64,000 bases of DNA from Rhodohalobacter sp. SW132 (GTDB taxonomy: Bacteria; Bacteroidota; Rhodothermia; Balneolales; Balneolaceae). This document shows, in pieces, positions 17,789-26,856 of this stretch. Under the pieces are notes generated by a model. That model was not told the DNA's origin. It did not search any database and saw only the letters and a program-made list of their open reading frames with translations. The stretch covers positions 310,001 through 374,000 of the forward strand of contig NZ_QUOK01000002.1 of assembly GCF_003390325.1 (NCBI RefSeq). The letters run 5' to 3'. The translations under genes and the position numbers were made by a program. Positions within the stretch are counted from its first letter, which is position 1; every line of letters starts with the position of its first letter.

Positions 17789-18091
17789 TCAATTCCTTTT
17801 TTTTACGGATCGCGGAACGCTGTAAAATTGCGGATGCCGGTATGGTTTATCATCTGCGGGATCGAAAAAAGGTCCGCGATCTTCAGGTGAAGATGCCGTT
17901 ATCTGATCAGAAGGGACAACCCAAATGCTGATTCCTTCATTACGTCTCGCATAGGTGTCTCGCGCATTTTGAAGCGCCATTTCTGCATCCGGAGCGTGTA
18001 CATTACCTGCATGCTCATACGGTTTACCATCTTTGGGCTGATAAAAAACTTCCCATAGCGGCCATTCGGTGTTATTTCTGTCTTTCGTCAT
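17789..18091 (-). CDS. paaB: Phenylacetyl-CoA epoxidase subunit PaaB
   Basis: 100 residues of the PaaB family. 'WPLWEVFYQPKDGKPYEHAG' and 'MALQNARDTYARRNEGISIW' are the conserved pieces. PaaB bridges PaaAC units in the epoxidase complex. It is the first paa gene of the leftward cluster. Upstream, where paaA would normally stand, there is instead a 400-bp tandem repeat array and then an unrelated outer-membrane protein gene. The cluster has probably been cut at this point by rearrangement. Confidence 0.93.
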   Translation of the reverse strand: MTKDRNNTEWPLWEVFYQPKDGKPYEHAGNVHAPDAEMALQNARDTYARRNEGISIWVVPSDQITASSPEDRGPFFDPADDKPYRHPQFYSVPRSVKKRN

Positions 18092-18210
18092 TCCTGAAGT
18101 ATAGGTTTTGAATGTTTTTCTTATTCTCAGAAGATAGCAATAATAGCGCTTTTCTGTGAAAAAGAAGCTACATCATCAAAACAGTTTTAACCGGGGAAAT
18201 CGTTTGGAGG

Positions 18211-18616
18211 ATTTATCGGATGAGCCGTGATGGAAATTGATGAGGGTATCGGAATTGTTGTTTTTTCAAAATTAACTCATCCGATGAAGGTTTTGGGATT
18301 AGCTTAGTGGTGGAAGATTCATCGGATGAGCCGTGATAAAAATTGAGGAGGGTATCGAGATTGTTGTTTTTCAAAATTAACTCATCCGATGAAGGTTTGA
18401 GGATTAGCTTCGATGTGAAAGATTCATCGGATGAGGTGTGATGGACATTGAAGAGGGTGTTGGAATTGTTGGTTTTTCAAAATTAACTCATCCGATGAAG
18501 GTTTGAGAATTAACTTAGCGGTAAAAAATTCATCGGATGAGCCATGATAGAAATTGAAGAGGGTATCGGAATTTTTGGGTTATTCCGGGTTTACTCATCC
18601 GATGAAGGTTTGGGGA
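18211..18616. repeat. Four tandem ~106-bp repeats with eight phased near-palindromes
   Basis: The unit of 105-107 bp occurs four times. Each unit carries TCATCGGATGA and, about 64 bp later, its inverted form TCATCCGATGA. The centres lie at 18218, 18282, 18324, 18387, 18429, 18493, 18535 and 18600, giving spacings of 64, 42, 63, 42, 64, 42 and 65. The arms can pair over 12-14 bp to make one large hairpin per unit. Alternatively, each 11-mer can be a protein site, since it is itself nearly palindromic. The first copy is slightly degraded (TTATCGGATGA). The array abuts the stop codon of the DUF5723 gene and lies 120 bp upstream of paaB. It has no unique spacers, so it is not a CRISPR. Confidence 0.9.
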
Positions 18617-20182
18617 TTAAAAATGGAAAACCAGTCCTGACCAGGCGGCGCCGATTCCTGCTCCGTGTTTTTCGGAAACAGCCGACGATGCAACTCCTAC
18701 ACTAAACTCAAAATTCCTGAACTCCAGTCCGGTTCCGGCATGGTAGGTTGTGCTGGTATGTCCGCCGGTTTTCACACCAACGCGAAGTGGAATTCTGTTG
18801 ATCAGGCGATATTCACTGCCCAGGGCAACATAAGCCCGCCGGGAGTTTGTTCCGCGTTCAACGAACCCGGTACCGGCATCCACCATCAGGCTGAATTTAC
18901 CGAGCAAAAGATGCGTACCGAAGTTCAGCATTGTTGGAAGTCCTTTACTGTATGATGAATGTTCGGTTGAAACCAGGTTTCCATAAATATCGTTACCAAC
19001 GCTGTCTTTCAATACAGATTCAAAATATTTCCCGTCGTCACCACCAAACTCATTATCCACCATCTTCTGATCGTAATGAATTCCATTCCAGATAAAATTT
19101 TCGCCTGCTGAGAAAGAACGGTTACGATCATCAATGGCTACAGACCCTAAATCGGTGAGTGATAAACCAACGCGAACCTTTTTATCCCCGTTGAAGAAAC
19201 CAAAATTAAAGATGGAGAGATTATCGATGTCCATCTCAAGCGTCAATCCAAGGTCGAGACCGAGAGACGTTCCTTTTATGCCGGTGAAATCGCTGCCTGT
19301 TGGTTCGATAAAATCTCCAAACTCCGGTTCAGCACCACTTTCACGTAGCGTATTATACTCTTCAAGCTGATCTGAAAGTTCGCCGGCAGTCTCAATCGTA
19401 TATCTGAAATCGTGGTTAATTTGTGCGTTCGTTTCAGACGTTGCTTCCTGTATTCGCAGGGTTGAATTTAGATTGAAACGTGTGTAGTTAACTCCCATCA
19501 CCAGTTTCGGGGCAGCTCCAACGTGCAGACGAACATTTTCAGCAAAACCGAACATCCGGTCGCGCTGCAAAACGGTTGTTGCATAGCCGACTGATATTTC
19601 GTTATAAACAAGGAATTCCTGGTTCATGTTTACCGCCCGGGCTTCGTTAAAATAGTCCGAATCGAGGCCACGGAATACCAGGTCCGCAAAACCACGTGAA
19701 TATCCTGAGCTGCCAAGTACGCGGACCCTTGAGGCACCGCTTAAAGACCAGCTGTCGCTTCGATAAGCAAAACCAACCGGCACAATGCCAACGTCGATAT
19801 TTGCACTTCGCATGTCCGTTGACTGAGTTCCGAACCATTGATCGAGCATCTGGTCGGCGACGGTTCCTTCAATCACCCGGCCGTTTGTCAGGTAGTCGTT
19901 ATAGGTTGTGATGTTAACCAGATTTCCACCTGCATTGGTATAAATACCGCCAGCCAGCCCGAATGATACTTTCGGCCGGTTGCTGTGGTTTATCATCAGG
20001 TTAGCCGGGTTAATAAAGTTGGCATGATAGAGATCCTGATAAGCCGTTCCGCCTCCGCCAAGGCCAATATTTTGTGCTGTAAGGTGCCGTGATTGCGCCT
20101 CAGCACTGTTTATACCGGCTGCAAGGATAAGAACAGCTGAAATAAAAAACAGTGTAATGATTTGATTCAATTTACTTTTCAT
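18617..20182 (-). CDS. DUF5723-type outer-membrane beta-barrel protein
   Basis: 521 residues with a signal peptide (MKSKLNQIITLFFISAVLILAAGINSAEA is the leader region, residues 1-29). The mature start 'SRHLTAQNIGLGGGGTAYQD' and 'HANFINPANLM' are the pattern of the DUF5723/PorV-like barrels of Bacteroidota. The remainder alternates short beta strands and ends in '...GLVFHF', an aromatic C-terminus suited to barrel assembly. It is encoded 14 bp downstream of a 749-residue lipoprotein on the same strand, so the two probably work together at the outer membrane. The specific role is unknown. Confidence 0.7.
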   Translation of the reverse strand: MKSKLNQIITLFFISAVLILAAGINSAEAQSRHLTAQNIGLGGGGTAYQDLYHANFINPANLMINHSNRPKVSFGLAGGIYTNAGGNLVNITTYNDYLTNGRVIEGTVADQMLDQWFGTQSTDMRSANIDVGIVPVGFAYRSDSWSLSGASRVRVLGSSGYSRGFADLVFRGLDSDYFNEARAVNMNQEFLVYNEISVGYATTVLQRDRMFGFAENVRLHVGAAPKLVMGVNYTRFNLNSTLRIQEATSETNAQINHDFRYTIETAGELSDQLEEYNTLRESGAEPEFGDFIEPTGSDFTGIKGTSLGLDLGLTLEMDIDNLSIFNFGFFNGDKKVRVGLSLTDLGSVAIDDRNRSFSAGENFIWNGIHYDQKMVDNEFGGDDGKYFESVLKDSVGNDIYGNLVSTEHSSYSKGLPTMLNFGTHLLLGKFSLMVDAGTGFVERGTNSRRAYVALGSEYRLINRIPLRVGVKTGGHTSTTYHAGTGLEFRNFEFSVGVASSAVSEKHGAGIGAAWSGLVFHF

Positions 20183-20196
20183 ATGAACAAAGGTTA

Positions 20197-22446
20197 TCAG
20201 TCAATTTTATTTTGGATCACAAATTTACCACTTACCGATACTCCCACATCGTCTGAGGTTCGTACACGCACCTCTTTGAAATCGGTAGTATTCAATCCGG
20301 CTATCAATCGCACATTTCTTGTTCGGTTTATTTCATCAAGCTGTGCGCGGGTTAGGCTGATTACGGTATAATCTTCATTTGGATCAACGGAAAATCCACT
20401 GCCGTTCACTGCTGCCGGAAGAAATTCAAGGGCAGACTGGTCATGCAGGGGGAGTGTAGTGATCAACTCACCATTTTCAGTCAGGAATTCCATTTCCAGA
20501 TTGATGCCGAGCGGAATCCGGTTGCTGTATCGTACGGTAATTGCCCCTTCCTCAAGAAACTGTTCGTCATCCGCTCCGGGAAGATCTTCCAGATTAACTG
20601 CAGTAGTATCCACATAAGTGGCATTTTCTGCACGAAGTGCAAGCGGTATGTTCAACGAAATAGAAGGGTCGAAAATCACCGGGTTTCGGATTATTCCAGC
20701 CGTTTGTTCCGGGTTGATATCCGCAAGGCCGATAAATCGGATACTTGTAGGCAATCGGTTCAGGAATTGTGTGATCGATGAATTCTCCCTGTCGAATACA
20801 TTGGAGAGGAGTTCGTCTGATGATTGGCCCGGATCCAGCTTAAACTTAATGAGATTGGAAGGAGCGATAGGGCTCCCATCTTTTAGAAGCATTTGCGTAG
20901 GATCAGCTGCAGTTACTTCTGTTTCGGTTCCCGGTTCACCCTGGAGGAAAAATTCATTGCCATCTGCATCAACTCCCAGAAATGCACCGATAATTGTTGT
21001 GGGCACTCCAACGTTTGTCAGGTAGTTGATATCCAGACTTGCTCGGGTAAACTCAATCCCTTCGACTTTTTTTGAAAGATCATCAATCCCATCAATTTCG
21101 ATCCGTTCGGCTTCGAGGTCATTCATAATATCAACACCGGTGCCGTCAGCAGAAATTTCAGTATTCAGCAGAACCTGGCGGTTTACAATCACGCCAAACA
21201 CCTCACGGATTTCAAGATCCGTAAGTTCAACCTCGGCGGAAATTTCATCCGATTCGTGAAGGGTGCGGGAATCTGATCCTTCTGAGGCTTGGGTATCTTC
21301 CGTTTGTGCGAATATATTGTACTTTACAAGGTTATCATCTGCATAGATGCGGACATCGTTGAGGTCAAATGACCGGCTGACGGGAGTTGTATTATTTCGC
21401 GGAATACGATTTTCTCCGTCAAAGCGGATCGTGAGCGAGTCAGCCACGCCGTAAGGAGGGAGGCGAAGGCCGGGAAACGAAATTTCCAACAGATCAATAT
21501 CCACATCAATAGAATTGACGATGTGTTGTACAGATAGTGTTCCTGATGAGAGTTCTACATAATGATCTGTACTGTTAAACTGAAACTCTTCATCAGAAAA
21601 CTCTGCCGATCCATCCGATGAAAACTCCTGTGAAGAAATCACCGCATTTACTGAAGTAGCAATTAGATTTTCACCGCGAATATCATCTATAATCATACTG
21701 CCCGCATCACCCGACATATCCTGCTCTTCCCAGGTAATTTCTATATCGGCGTTCAGATCTTCGAGTAATTGGTCAGGTTCAGTTTCCGGATTCTCCACTA
21801 TTGCCAGAAGATCAGATCGTGTAGATCCGTGTTCAAAATTGGGTATCAAAATGGTTCCCAGTGATTCATTTCCGCTGAACACTTCAAGCGACAACTCAAG
21901 CAGATCAAACCCAAGTTCATTTCGCAGTGAAATGTCCAGGCTGCCCTGTCGGATCGTTGCACTAACAAAAAAGTCAGTTTCAAGTTCAATATTTACAGGG
22001 AATGGGGAAGAGGCTCCCGGCAAGGTTTGCCCTTCACTGAGCTCGGCAGTCTGACCGGTCAAATCAGTAAAGGAGGCCTCTCCGACATTTCCATTTTCAT
22101 TCTGAGAAGAGAAGGCTTCAAGTTCAATTTCACCAACTGAAGATTGAAACATTGTCGGATTAACCCGAACGACCGGAATCGCGCCATCCAGATCGCCAAA
22201 ATCAAAATCTTCTTCTTGTGATATGGTGATCAGATCATCACCATCAATTGTGAAGAGATTCTTGAAATTTTCATTGGTGGTATCGATCAGTGCGTTACTG
22301 TCACCCAAAAACCTAAATGTGCTTTCAGCAATCAGGGGCGAATCGATTTTATTGGAAAGTGTGAAATCCGGGCTTCCGGGTGTTTCGCACTGTACAAGTG
22401 CAAAGACTGCGATGACCGGCAGAAGCAGGTATAATTTTTTGAACAT
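20197..22446 (-). CDS. Large lipoprotein of unknown function
   Basis: 749 residues. A lipoprotein signal ends at 'FALVQC' with the lipidated Cys near residue 20. The remainder is strongly acidic and beta-rich, built from repeated segments that look like 'IELEAFSSQNENG', 'INHxxN'-free beta sandwiches, and stretches such as 'TVRYSNRIPLGINLEMEFLT' that are common in large periplasmic or surface proteins. No catalytic motif was recognised. It is directly upstream of the DUF5723 barrel gene (14-bp gap) and therefore likely its partner. A similar pairing may occur in related genomes but this was not checked. Confidence 0.65.
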   Translation of the reverse strand: MFKKLYLLLPVIAVFALVQCETPGSPDFTLSNKIDSPLIAESTFRFLGDSNALIDTTNENFKNLFTIDGDDLITISQEEDFDFGDLDGAIPVVRVNPTMFQSSVGEIELEAFSSQNENGNVGEASFTDLTGQTAELSEGQTLPGASSPFPVNIELETDFFVSATIRQGSLDISLRNELGFDLLELSLEVFSGNESLGTILIPNFEHGSTRSDLLAIVENPETEPDQLLEDLNADIEITWEEQDMSGDAGSMIIDDIRGENLIATSVNAVISSQEFSSDGSAEFSDEEFQFNSTDHYVELSSGTLSVQHIVNSIDVDIDLLEISFPGLRLPPYGVADSLTIRFDGENRIPRNNTTPVSRSFDLNDVRIYADDNLVKYNIFAQTEDTQASEGSDSRTLHESDEISAEVELTDLEIREVFGVIVNRQVLLNTEISADGTGVDIMNDLEAERIEIDGIDDLSKKVEGIEFTRASLDINYLTNVGVPTTIIGAFLGVDADGNEFFLQGEPGTETEVTAADPTQMLLKDGSPIAPSNLIKFKLDPGQSSDELLSNVFDRENSSITQFLNRLPTSIRFIGLADINPEQTAGIIRNPVIFDPSISLNIPLALRAENATYVDTTAVNLEDLPGADDEQFLEEGAITVRYSNRIPLGINLEMEFLTENGELITTLPLHDQSALEFLPAAVNGSGFSVDPNEDYTVISLTRAQLDEINRTRNVRLIAGLNTTDFKEVRVRTSDDVGVSVSGKFVIQNKID

Positions 22447-22681
22447 GTTGACCTAATTCATTTAATGATAAGCTGAAAGATAATTTTCCTGTGGCCTTCT
22501 GATGTTTCAAAGCCTTACGGATTTCTCTAAAGCCCGTTGTTTCTTATAAATGAATTATCGGTCTGACGGCAAATATGTTAAATAACTTATTTACACTGAT
22601 TTTCGATTTTGGGATGTGATGTGGAAGTCAGGAAAGAGAAGGGGTTGAATCGTGTTTCCGATGAAATTGTATGATGGGTTC

Positions 22682-23560
22682 TTACCGAACAGATTGCAAA
22701 ACCTCTTCATCCGGTTCAGGTATCCCGCCTTTCTGTTCAGCTACCCAACCGGCATACAGATTGGACTTTTGGACGGCTTCCTGCCAGGGTGTCTTTTTCA
22801 AAGTATGATAGATAAAACATGCCCAGAACGCATCACCTACTCCAACAAAATCGCCACCTTTTTCCGGGTTTATATTTGCGGCAGATTCCACGAAATGACT
22901 ACCATCTTTGTTGAAATAAATTGCACCTTCACTGCCGAGCGTTAAAATCATCCCGTCTAAATCGAATTTTTCAATCAGCTGCATCTCGGATTTGGTTTCA
23001 AACAGATTCCCGATCTTATTCCATTCACTTTGATTCATTTTCACGTAGTTGCATTTTTTTAGCGAAAATTCAATTACGGGGGTTTTTACGTAAGGAGGTC
23101 GCAGGTTTACATCCAGGAATTTCAAACACCGGTCCGGCAGCAGGGAAAATATTTTTTGAAGGGTGATTCTGTTTGTTGAACTGCGCTGGGCAAGCGTTGC
23201 AAATGAAAATGCATCTACAGAGGAGGATATCTGCTGAAGCTCATCCGGCGGTTGAATAAAATCCCAGGCTACTCGCTCATGAATGGTATAACTGGGTTCA
23301 TTTTCTTTATCAAATTCAACGGAAACTGTTCCCGTTGGATATTCAATACGCTGAATAAACCGTTTTGGGGCATCCTGCTGAACCAATATATCAAGCAGCC
23401 GGCTACCCGCTTCATCCAGTCCAACAGCGCTAATCAGCAAGGAGGTCTGCTTCAAATAGTGGAGGTGAACGGTTACATTAAATGGTGATCCGCCGGGACG
23501 CTCGTAATCCGGGAAATGATCCCAAAGCATTTCGCCAAAATTCAGAATGGTTTTGTTCAT
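22682..23560 (-). CDS. PfkB-family sugar kinase (fructokinase-like)
   Basis: 292 residues of the ribokinase/PfkB fold. The N-terminus 'LNFGEMLWDHFPDYERPGGS' holds the substrate-binding region, with 'GGSPFNVTVHL' as signature 1. The C-terminal signature 'GDFVGVGDAFWACFIYHTLK' contains the catalytic Asp and anion hole. It phosphorylates a sugar, most likely fructose or another ketose. The normal 'DTxGAGDA' reads 'FVGVGDA' here, with the catalytic GD kept. It is monocistronic and leftward, 96 bp from the ThuA gene on the same strand. Confidence 0.85.
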   Translation of the reverse strand: MNKTILNFGEMLWDHFPDYERPGGSPFNVTVHLHYLKQTSLLISAVGLDEAGSRLLDILVQQDAPKRFIQRIEYPTGTVSVEFDKENEPSYTIHERVAWDFIQPPDELQQISSSVDAFSFATLAQRSSTNRITLQKIFSLLPDRCLKFLDVNLRPPYVKTPVIEFSLKKCNYVKMNQSEWNKIGNLFETKSEMQLIEKFDLDGMILTLGSEGAIYFNKDGSHFVESAANINPEKGGDFVGVGDAFWACFIYHTLKKTPWQEAVQKSNLYAGWVAEQKGGIPEPDEEVLQSVR

Positions 23561-23656
23561 GGCCGGTTTTCAGGTGAATGAAGCACGTTAGGTAAAATGG
23601 CACAGTTCCAGCTGGTGAGCCTGCAGGAATCTGTGCCAGTACGTAAAGATGAAAAG

Positions 23657-24430
23657 TTATTCGCCCATTGCGTAAATAATGCCGCCCCACAAGTGATCCA
23701 AAAACAGATCTTCTGCGTAAGATTCATGGGTGTGACCTAAGCCTGTGTAGAAAGCCCGACCACCGTCGAATTCATGATACCAGGCGATAGGATGGTGCCC
23801 CGGGTGGTCACTTCCTTCATAGCTCTCGGTATCGAGTGTTAAAAGCACATTGATGTGATCGGCAAATCCCTGAAAGTTATACCATTCATCATCACGGTTC
23901 CAAGTGGTGGGAAGCATTCGGGTAGACGGATGGTTGTGATCTTCTACCTGGATATCGGCGTTGATAATTCCTGGAGGATGGTTATCAAAATAGGCACCAA
24001 CAAGGTCGCCGTACCACGGCCAGTCATACTCCGTATCTGAAGCTGAATGCACGCCCACATAGCCACCACCATTCTGAATATACTCCTTAAAAGCTTCACG
24101 GTGCTCATCCTCAAATACGGTTTCTGTTGTATTTAAGAATACCACAACATCAAAACGGGAAAGGGTGTCGGGATTGAACATATCCGCAAGTTCAGTTACG
24201 GTCACGCCCACATTGTGTTCCATTCCGAGCTGACGAATGGCTTCCTGGCCGGTCTCAATAGATTCGTGGCGCCAGCCATCGGTTTTTGAGAAAACAAGGA
24301 TATGCTGATCGGGGTGATCTATTACAGAATCAGCCGAAGCCTGTTGTTGGTCTGCATTATCACCACAAGATGATAACAGAAGCAGGGAACTGAAAAAGAT
24401 CGATAGGAGTGCTATTAGTCTAAAGTTCAT
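23657..24430 (-). CDS. ThuA-domain lipoprotein
   Basis: 257 residues. A lipoprotein signal with 'LLLLSSCGDN' (Cys 22) precedes a ThuA-like glutamine-amidotransferase fold: 'ILVFSKTDGWRHESIETGQE', 'VVFLNTTETVFEDEHREAF', 'GGGYVGVHSASDTEYDWPWY' and 'IAWYHEFDGGRAFYTGLGH'. ThuA proteins are linked to trehalose or other disaccharide use and often occur as lipoproteins in polysaccharide-degrading Bacteroidota. The enzymatic role is not established. It probably shares a transcript with the downstream sugar kinase. Confidence 0.88.
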   Translation of the reverse strand: MNFRLIALLSIFFSSLLLLSSCGDNADQQQASADSVIDHPDQHILVFSKTDGWRHESIETGQEAIRQLGMEHNVGVTVTELADMFNPDTLSRFDVVVFLNTTETVFEDEHREAFKEYIQNGGGYVGVHSASDTEYDWPWYGDLVGAYFDNHPPGIINADIQVEDHNHPSTRMLPTTWNRDDEWYNFQGFADHINVLLTLDTESYEGSDHPGHHPIAWYHEFDGGRAFYTGLGHTHESYAEDLFLDHLWGGIIYAMGE

Positions 24431-24709
24431 CAGAGAGATTTTATATCGGTTTAAATTTGATTGATTGTATTAAGGAAAGAGGAAAGCGGTAATTAGTCAA
24501 ATCTATTTACATGGAAATAACATCATTTGGAACATTAATTTTGGCTCATCGTTCAAGTTAAACTTTGGTTGGTGATTGCGTGTGATTCAATAATTTAATG
24601 GTATATTTGGATTAAGAAAATACAGCTTATCTAAAGGTCCAAAGCGAAAAAAGTTATAAAAGCAGTAAATGAAGTACCAGAAATTTTCAGAATTGGAATG
24701 GGGGGATGA

Positions 24710-25951
24710 ATGGGGCAAAAAAAGCAATTATTGATTGTAGGTTTTGTTTGGCCAGAACCTAAATCGTCTGCTGCCGGAAGCAGGATGATGCAGCTGATTC
24801 GATTTTTTAAAAAACATGGGTGGGACATTACGTTCGCCAGTACCGCTAATACAAATCGTCATACGACTGATCTGGATGAATATGTAATTGAAACCCGATC
24901 TATAATTATTAATGACGGAAGTTTTGATGCATTCGTAAAAGAACTGAGTCCTGATGCGGTTTTATTTGATCGTTTTATGACCGAAGAGCAGTTTGGCTGG
25001 CGCGTGCACGTTTCGTGTCCTGATGCAATTCGAATCCTGGATATGGAAGATCTGCACTGCCTGCGATTTGGCCGTCAGCTTGCGGTAAATGAAGGCCGGG
25101 AATGCGCAAACAGTGATTTGTTTACGGATATCGCAAAACGGGAAATTGCATCGATTTATCGTTGTGATTTATCTCTCGTGATATCAGAGCCGGAAATGGA
25201 ACTGTTACGTACTTCTTTTGGTGTTCAGCCAGAGTTGCTTCTTTATTTACCGTATATGTTCGAGGCTATCAGCGAGGTTGACCGGCTTTCCTGGCCTGCA
25301 TTCGAGCAGCGTTCCGATTTTGTTTCGATTGGAAATTTTCGGCATAAACCAAATTTCGATTCCATCGAATATCTGAAAGAAAAGATCTGGCCGATTATCC
25401 GGGATTCACTTCCGGATGTGAGTATTCATATTTATGGTGCGTACCCATCCCAAAAAATTAAGCAGCTTGATTCTGCGGAAGAGGGTTTCAGGATTATGGG
25501 CCGTGCTGAGGACGCCCGCGAAGTGATGAGAAATTCAAGGATTTGCCTGGCTCCACTTCGGTTTGGGGCGGGATTGAAAGGAAAACTGACCGAAGCGATG
25601 CAGTGCGGCACGCCAAGTATAACCACAACGATAGGTGCTGAAGGAATTCACGGCGATCTGCCCTGGGCGGGACAAATTGAAGATGATCCATTGATGTTTG
25701 CTCAGGCTGCTATCCGGTACTATACTGATCATGAAGCCTGGAGTGAAGCTCAGCAACACGGAATCAGAATCATCAATACACGATTCTCACCGGCTGAATT
25801 TTCACAAGTTCTGGCAGAACGCCTGGATTTGATTATAAATGATACTGATTCACATCGCGAGAATAATTTCACCGGAGCTATGCTGATGCACCACACGATG
25901 GCAAGTACCCGGTTTATGTCCCGCTGGATTGAAGAGAAGAATAAGAAGTAA
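24710..25951 (+). CDS. Family 4-like glycosyltransferase
   Basis: 413 residues with two Rossmann-like halves. The N-terminal acceptor domain opens 'LLIVGFVWPEPKSSAAGSRM'. The C-terminal nucleotide-sugar domain shows 'FVSIGNFRHKPNFDSIEYL', 'IHIYGAYPSQKI' and the donor-binding 'RFGAGLKGKLTEAMQCGTPS'. It probably transfers a sugar during surface glycan assembly. It is preceded by a G-rich ribosome site and stands alone. The acceptor and donor cannot be told from context. Confidence 0.85.
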   Translation: MGQKKQLLIVGFVWPEPKSSAAGSRMMQLIRFFKKHGWDITFASTANTNRHTTDLDEYVIETRSIIINDGSFDAFVKELSPDAVLFDRFMTEEQFGWRVHVSCPDAIRILDMEDLHCLRFGRQLAVNEGRECANSDLFTDIAKREIASIYRCDLSLVISEPEMELLRTSFGVQPELLLYLPYMFEAISEVDRLSWPAFEQRSDFVSIGNFRHKPNFDSIEYLKEKIWPIIRDSLPDVSIHIYGAYPSQKIKQLDSAEEGFRIMGRAEDAREVMRNSRICLAPLRFGAGLKGKLTEAMQCGTPSITTTIGAEGIHGDLPWAGQIEDDPLMFAQAAIRYYTDHEAWSEAQQHGIRIINTRFSPAEFSQVLAERLDLIINDTDSHRENNFTGAMLMHHTMASTRFMSRWIEEKNKK

Positions 25952-26159
25952 AAAGATTCCTAAGAGATAAGAATTTTACGCGATGATCGGCGTAATCTTT
26001 GTAATAGTCGGCATGATAGATAATTCCTTGTTACAAAAACCTTCTTAAAATTGTATGTGACAGCCTTTTTTTATGCTTTCTGGTTAGGAGACTAAAATAC
26101 CAGAATGATAAAGCACTTTAAGAATCAATTATTCAGCAACATTTGAAATTACACACAAA

Positions 26160-26630
26160 ATGAGCTTGACCTTTGATATCAAAAACTCCCAAGATCTCTT
26201 TAAAGTATTACTTGAAAACTATGAAAAATATAAAGAAGACGAATTATCAGTAAGAAAAGCCCTGAATTGTGTTACAGTAGGTTGGCATCTTACAGAGTGG
26301 GCATGCTGGCACGAAAAAAAGTGGGAGGAAAAAACCAATCGTCAAGTTCTGGGTGATTTCAGAAAGACTCTTTATGATAATTGTCCAGAATTGAAGGTCA
26401 TGCATGATATCTGTACAGGGTATAAGCATTACAAGATAACAAGTCCGAAATCTAATATCAGTGACAGTGATCTTCATGAAGGAACATTTGGTAAAACATT
26501 TGGTCCCACATTTAACAAATCTCGTCTGGTAATTGTTAGTATTGGTGGTGATAAACAAGATTTCAGTATTGTAATCGAAAAAGTTGTTGATTTCTGGACT
26601 GATTATTTTCAGAAATTTCCCGAAAAATAA
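26160..26630 (+). CDS. Hypothetical protein, soluble, 156 residues
   Basis: No family was recognised. The protein is soluble with no signal peptide. It is notably Lys- and Trp-rich, with a Trp/His cluster 'VTVGWHLTEWACWHEKKWEE' near residues 40-59. The second half is predicted to alternate strands and helices, ending 'VVDFWTDYFQKFPEK'. It stands alone between a glycosyltransferase and a leftward membrane protein. Stretches such as this, with AT-rich flanks on either side, are often accessory genes, but there is no direct evidence of transfer. Confidence 0.55.
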   Translation: MSLTFDIKNSQDLFKVLLENYEKYKEDELSVRKALNCVTVGWHLTEWACWHEKKWEEKTNRQVLGDFRKTLYDNCPELKVMHDICTGYKHYKITSPKSNISDSDLHEGTFGKTFGPTFNKSRLVIVSIGGDKQDFSIVIEKVVDFWTDYFQKFPEK

Positions 26631-26856
26631 AATACAGCCAGCAAATACCTTTATATCTTACAGGCTAATGGGGAAAACACACCATGTAAATACTTTAACC
26701 AGAAATTAAAAAAGCTACCTAAAATTCATTTAAAGGGGTTTCTTGTGCTCTTTAGGTATTCCGGATGGTTTCGGGAGAACCTACGCATTATGATGAAGTT
26801 TTTATTGCAAATAGATCCATCAAATCAATTATTAATCTTCGGTAAAAAGAAGTGTG

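Noticed and set aside
18211-18616. CRISPR array
   Set aside because: The whole 106-bp unit is repeated, including the parts that would be spacers. There are no unique spacers and no cas genes.
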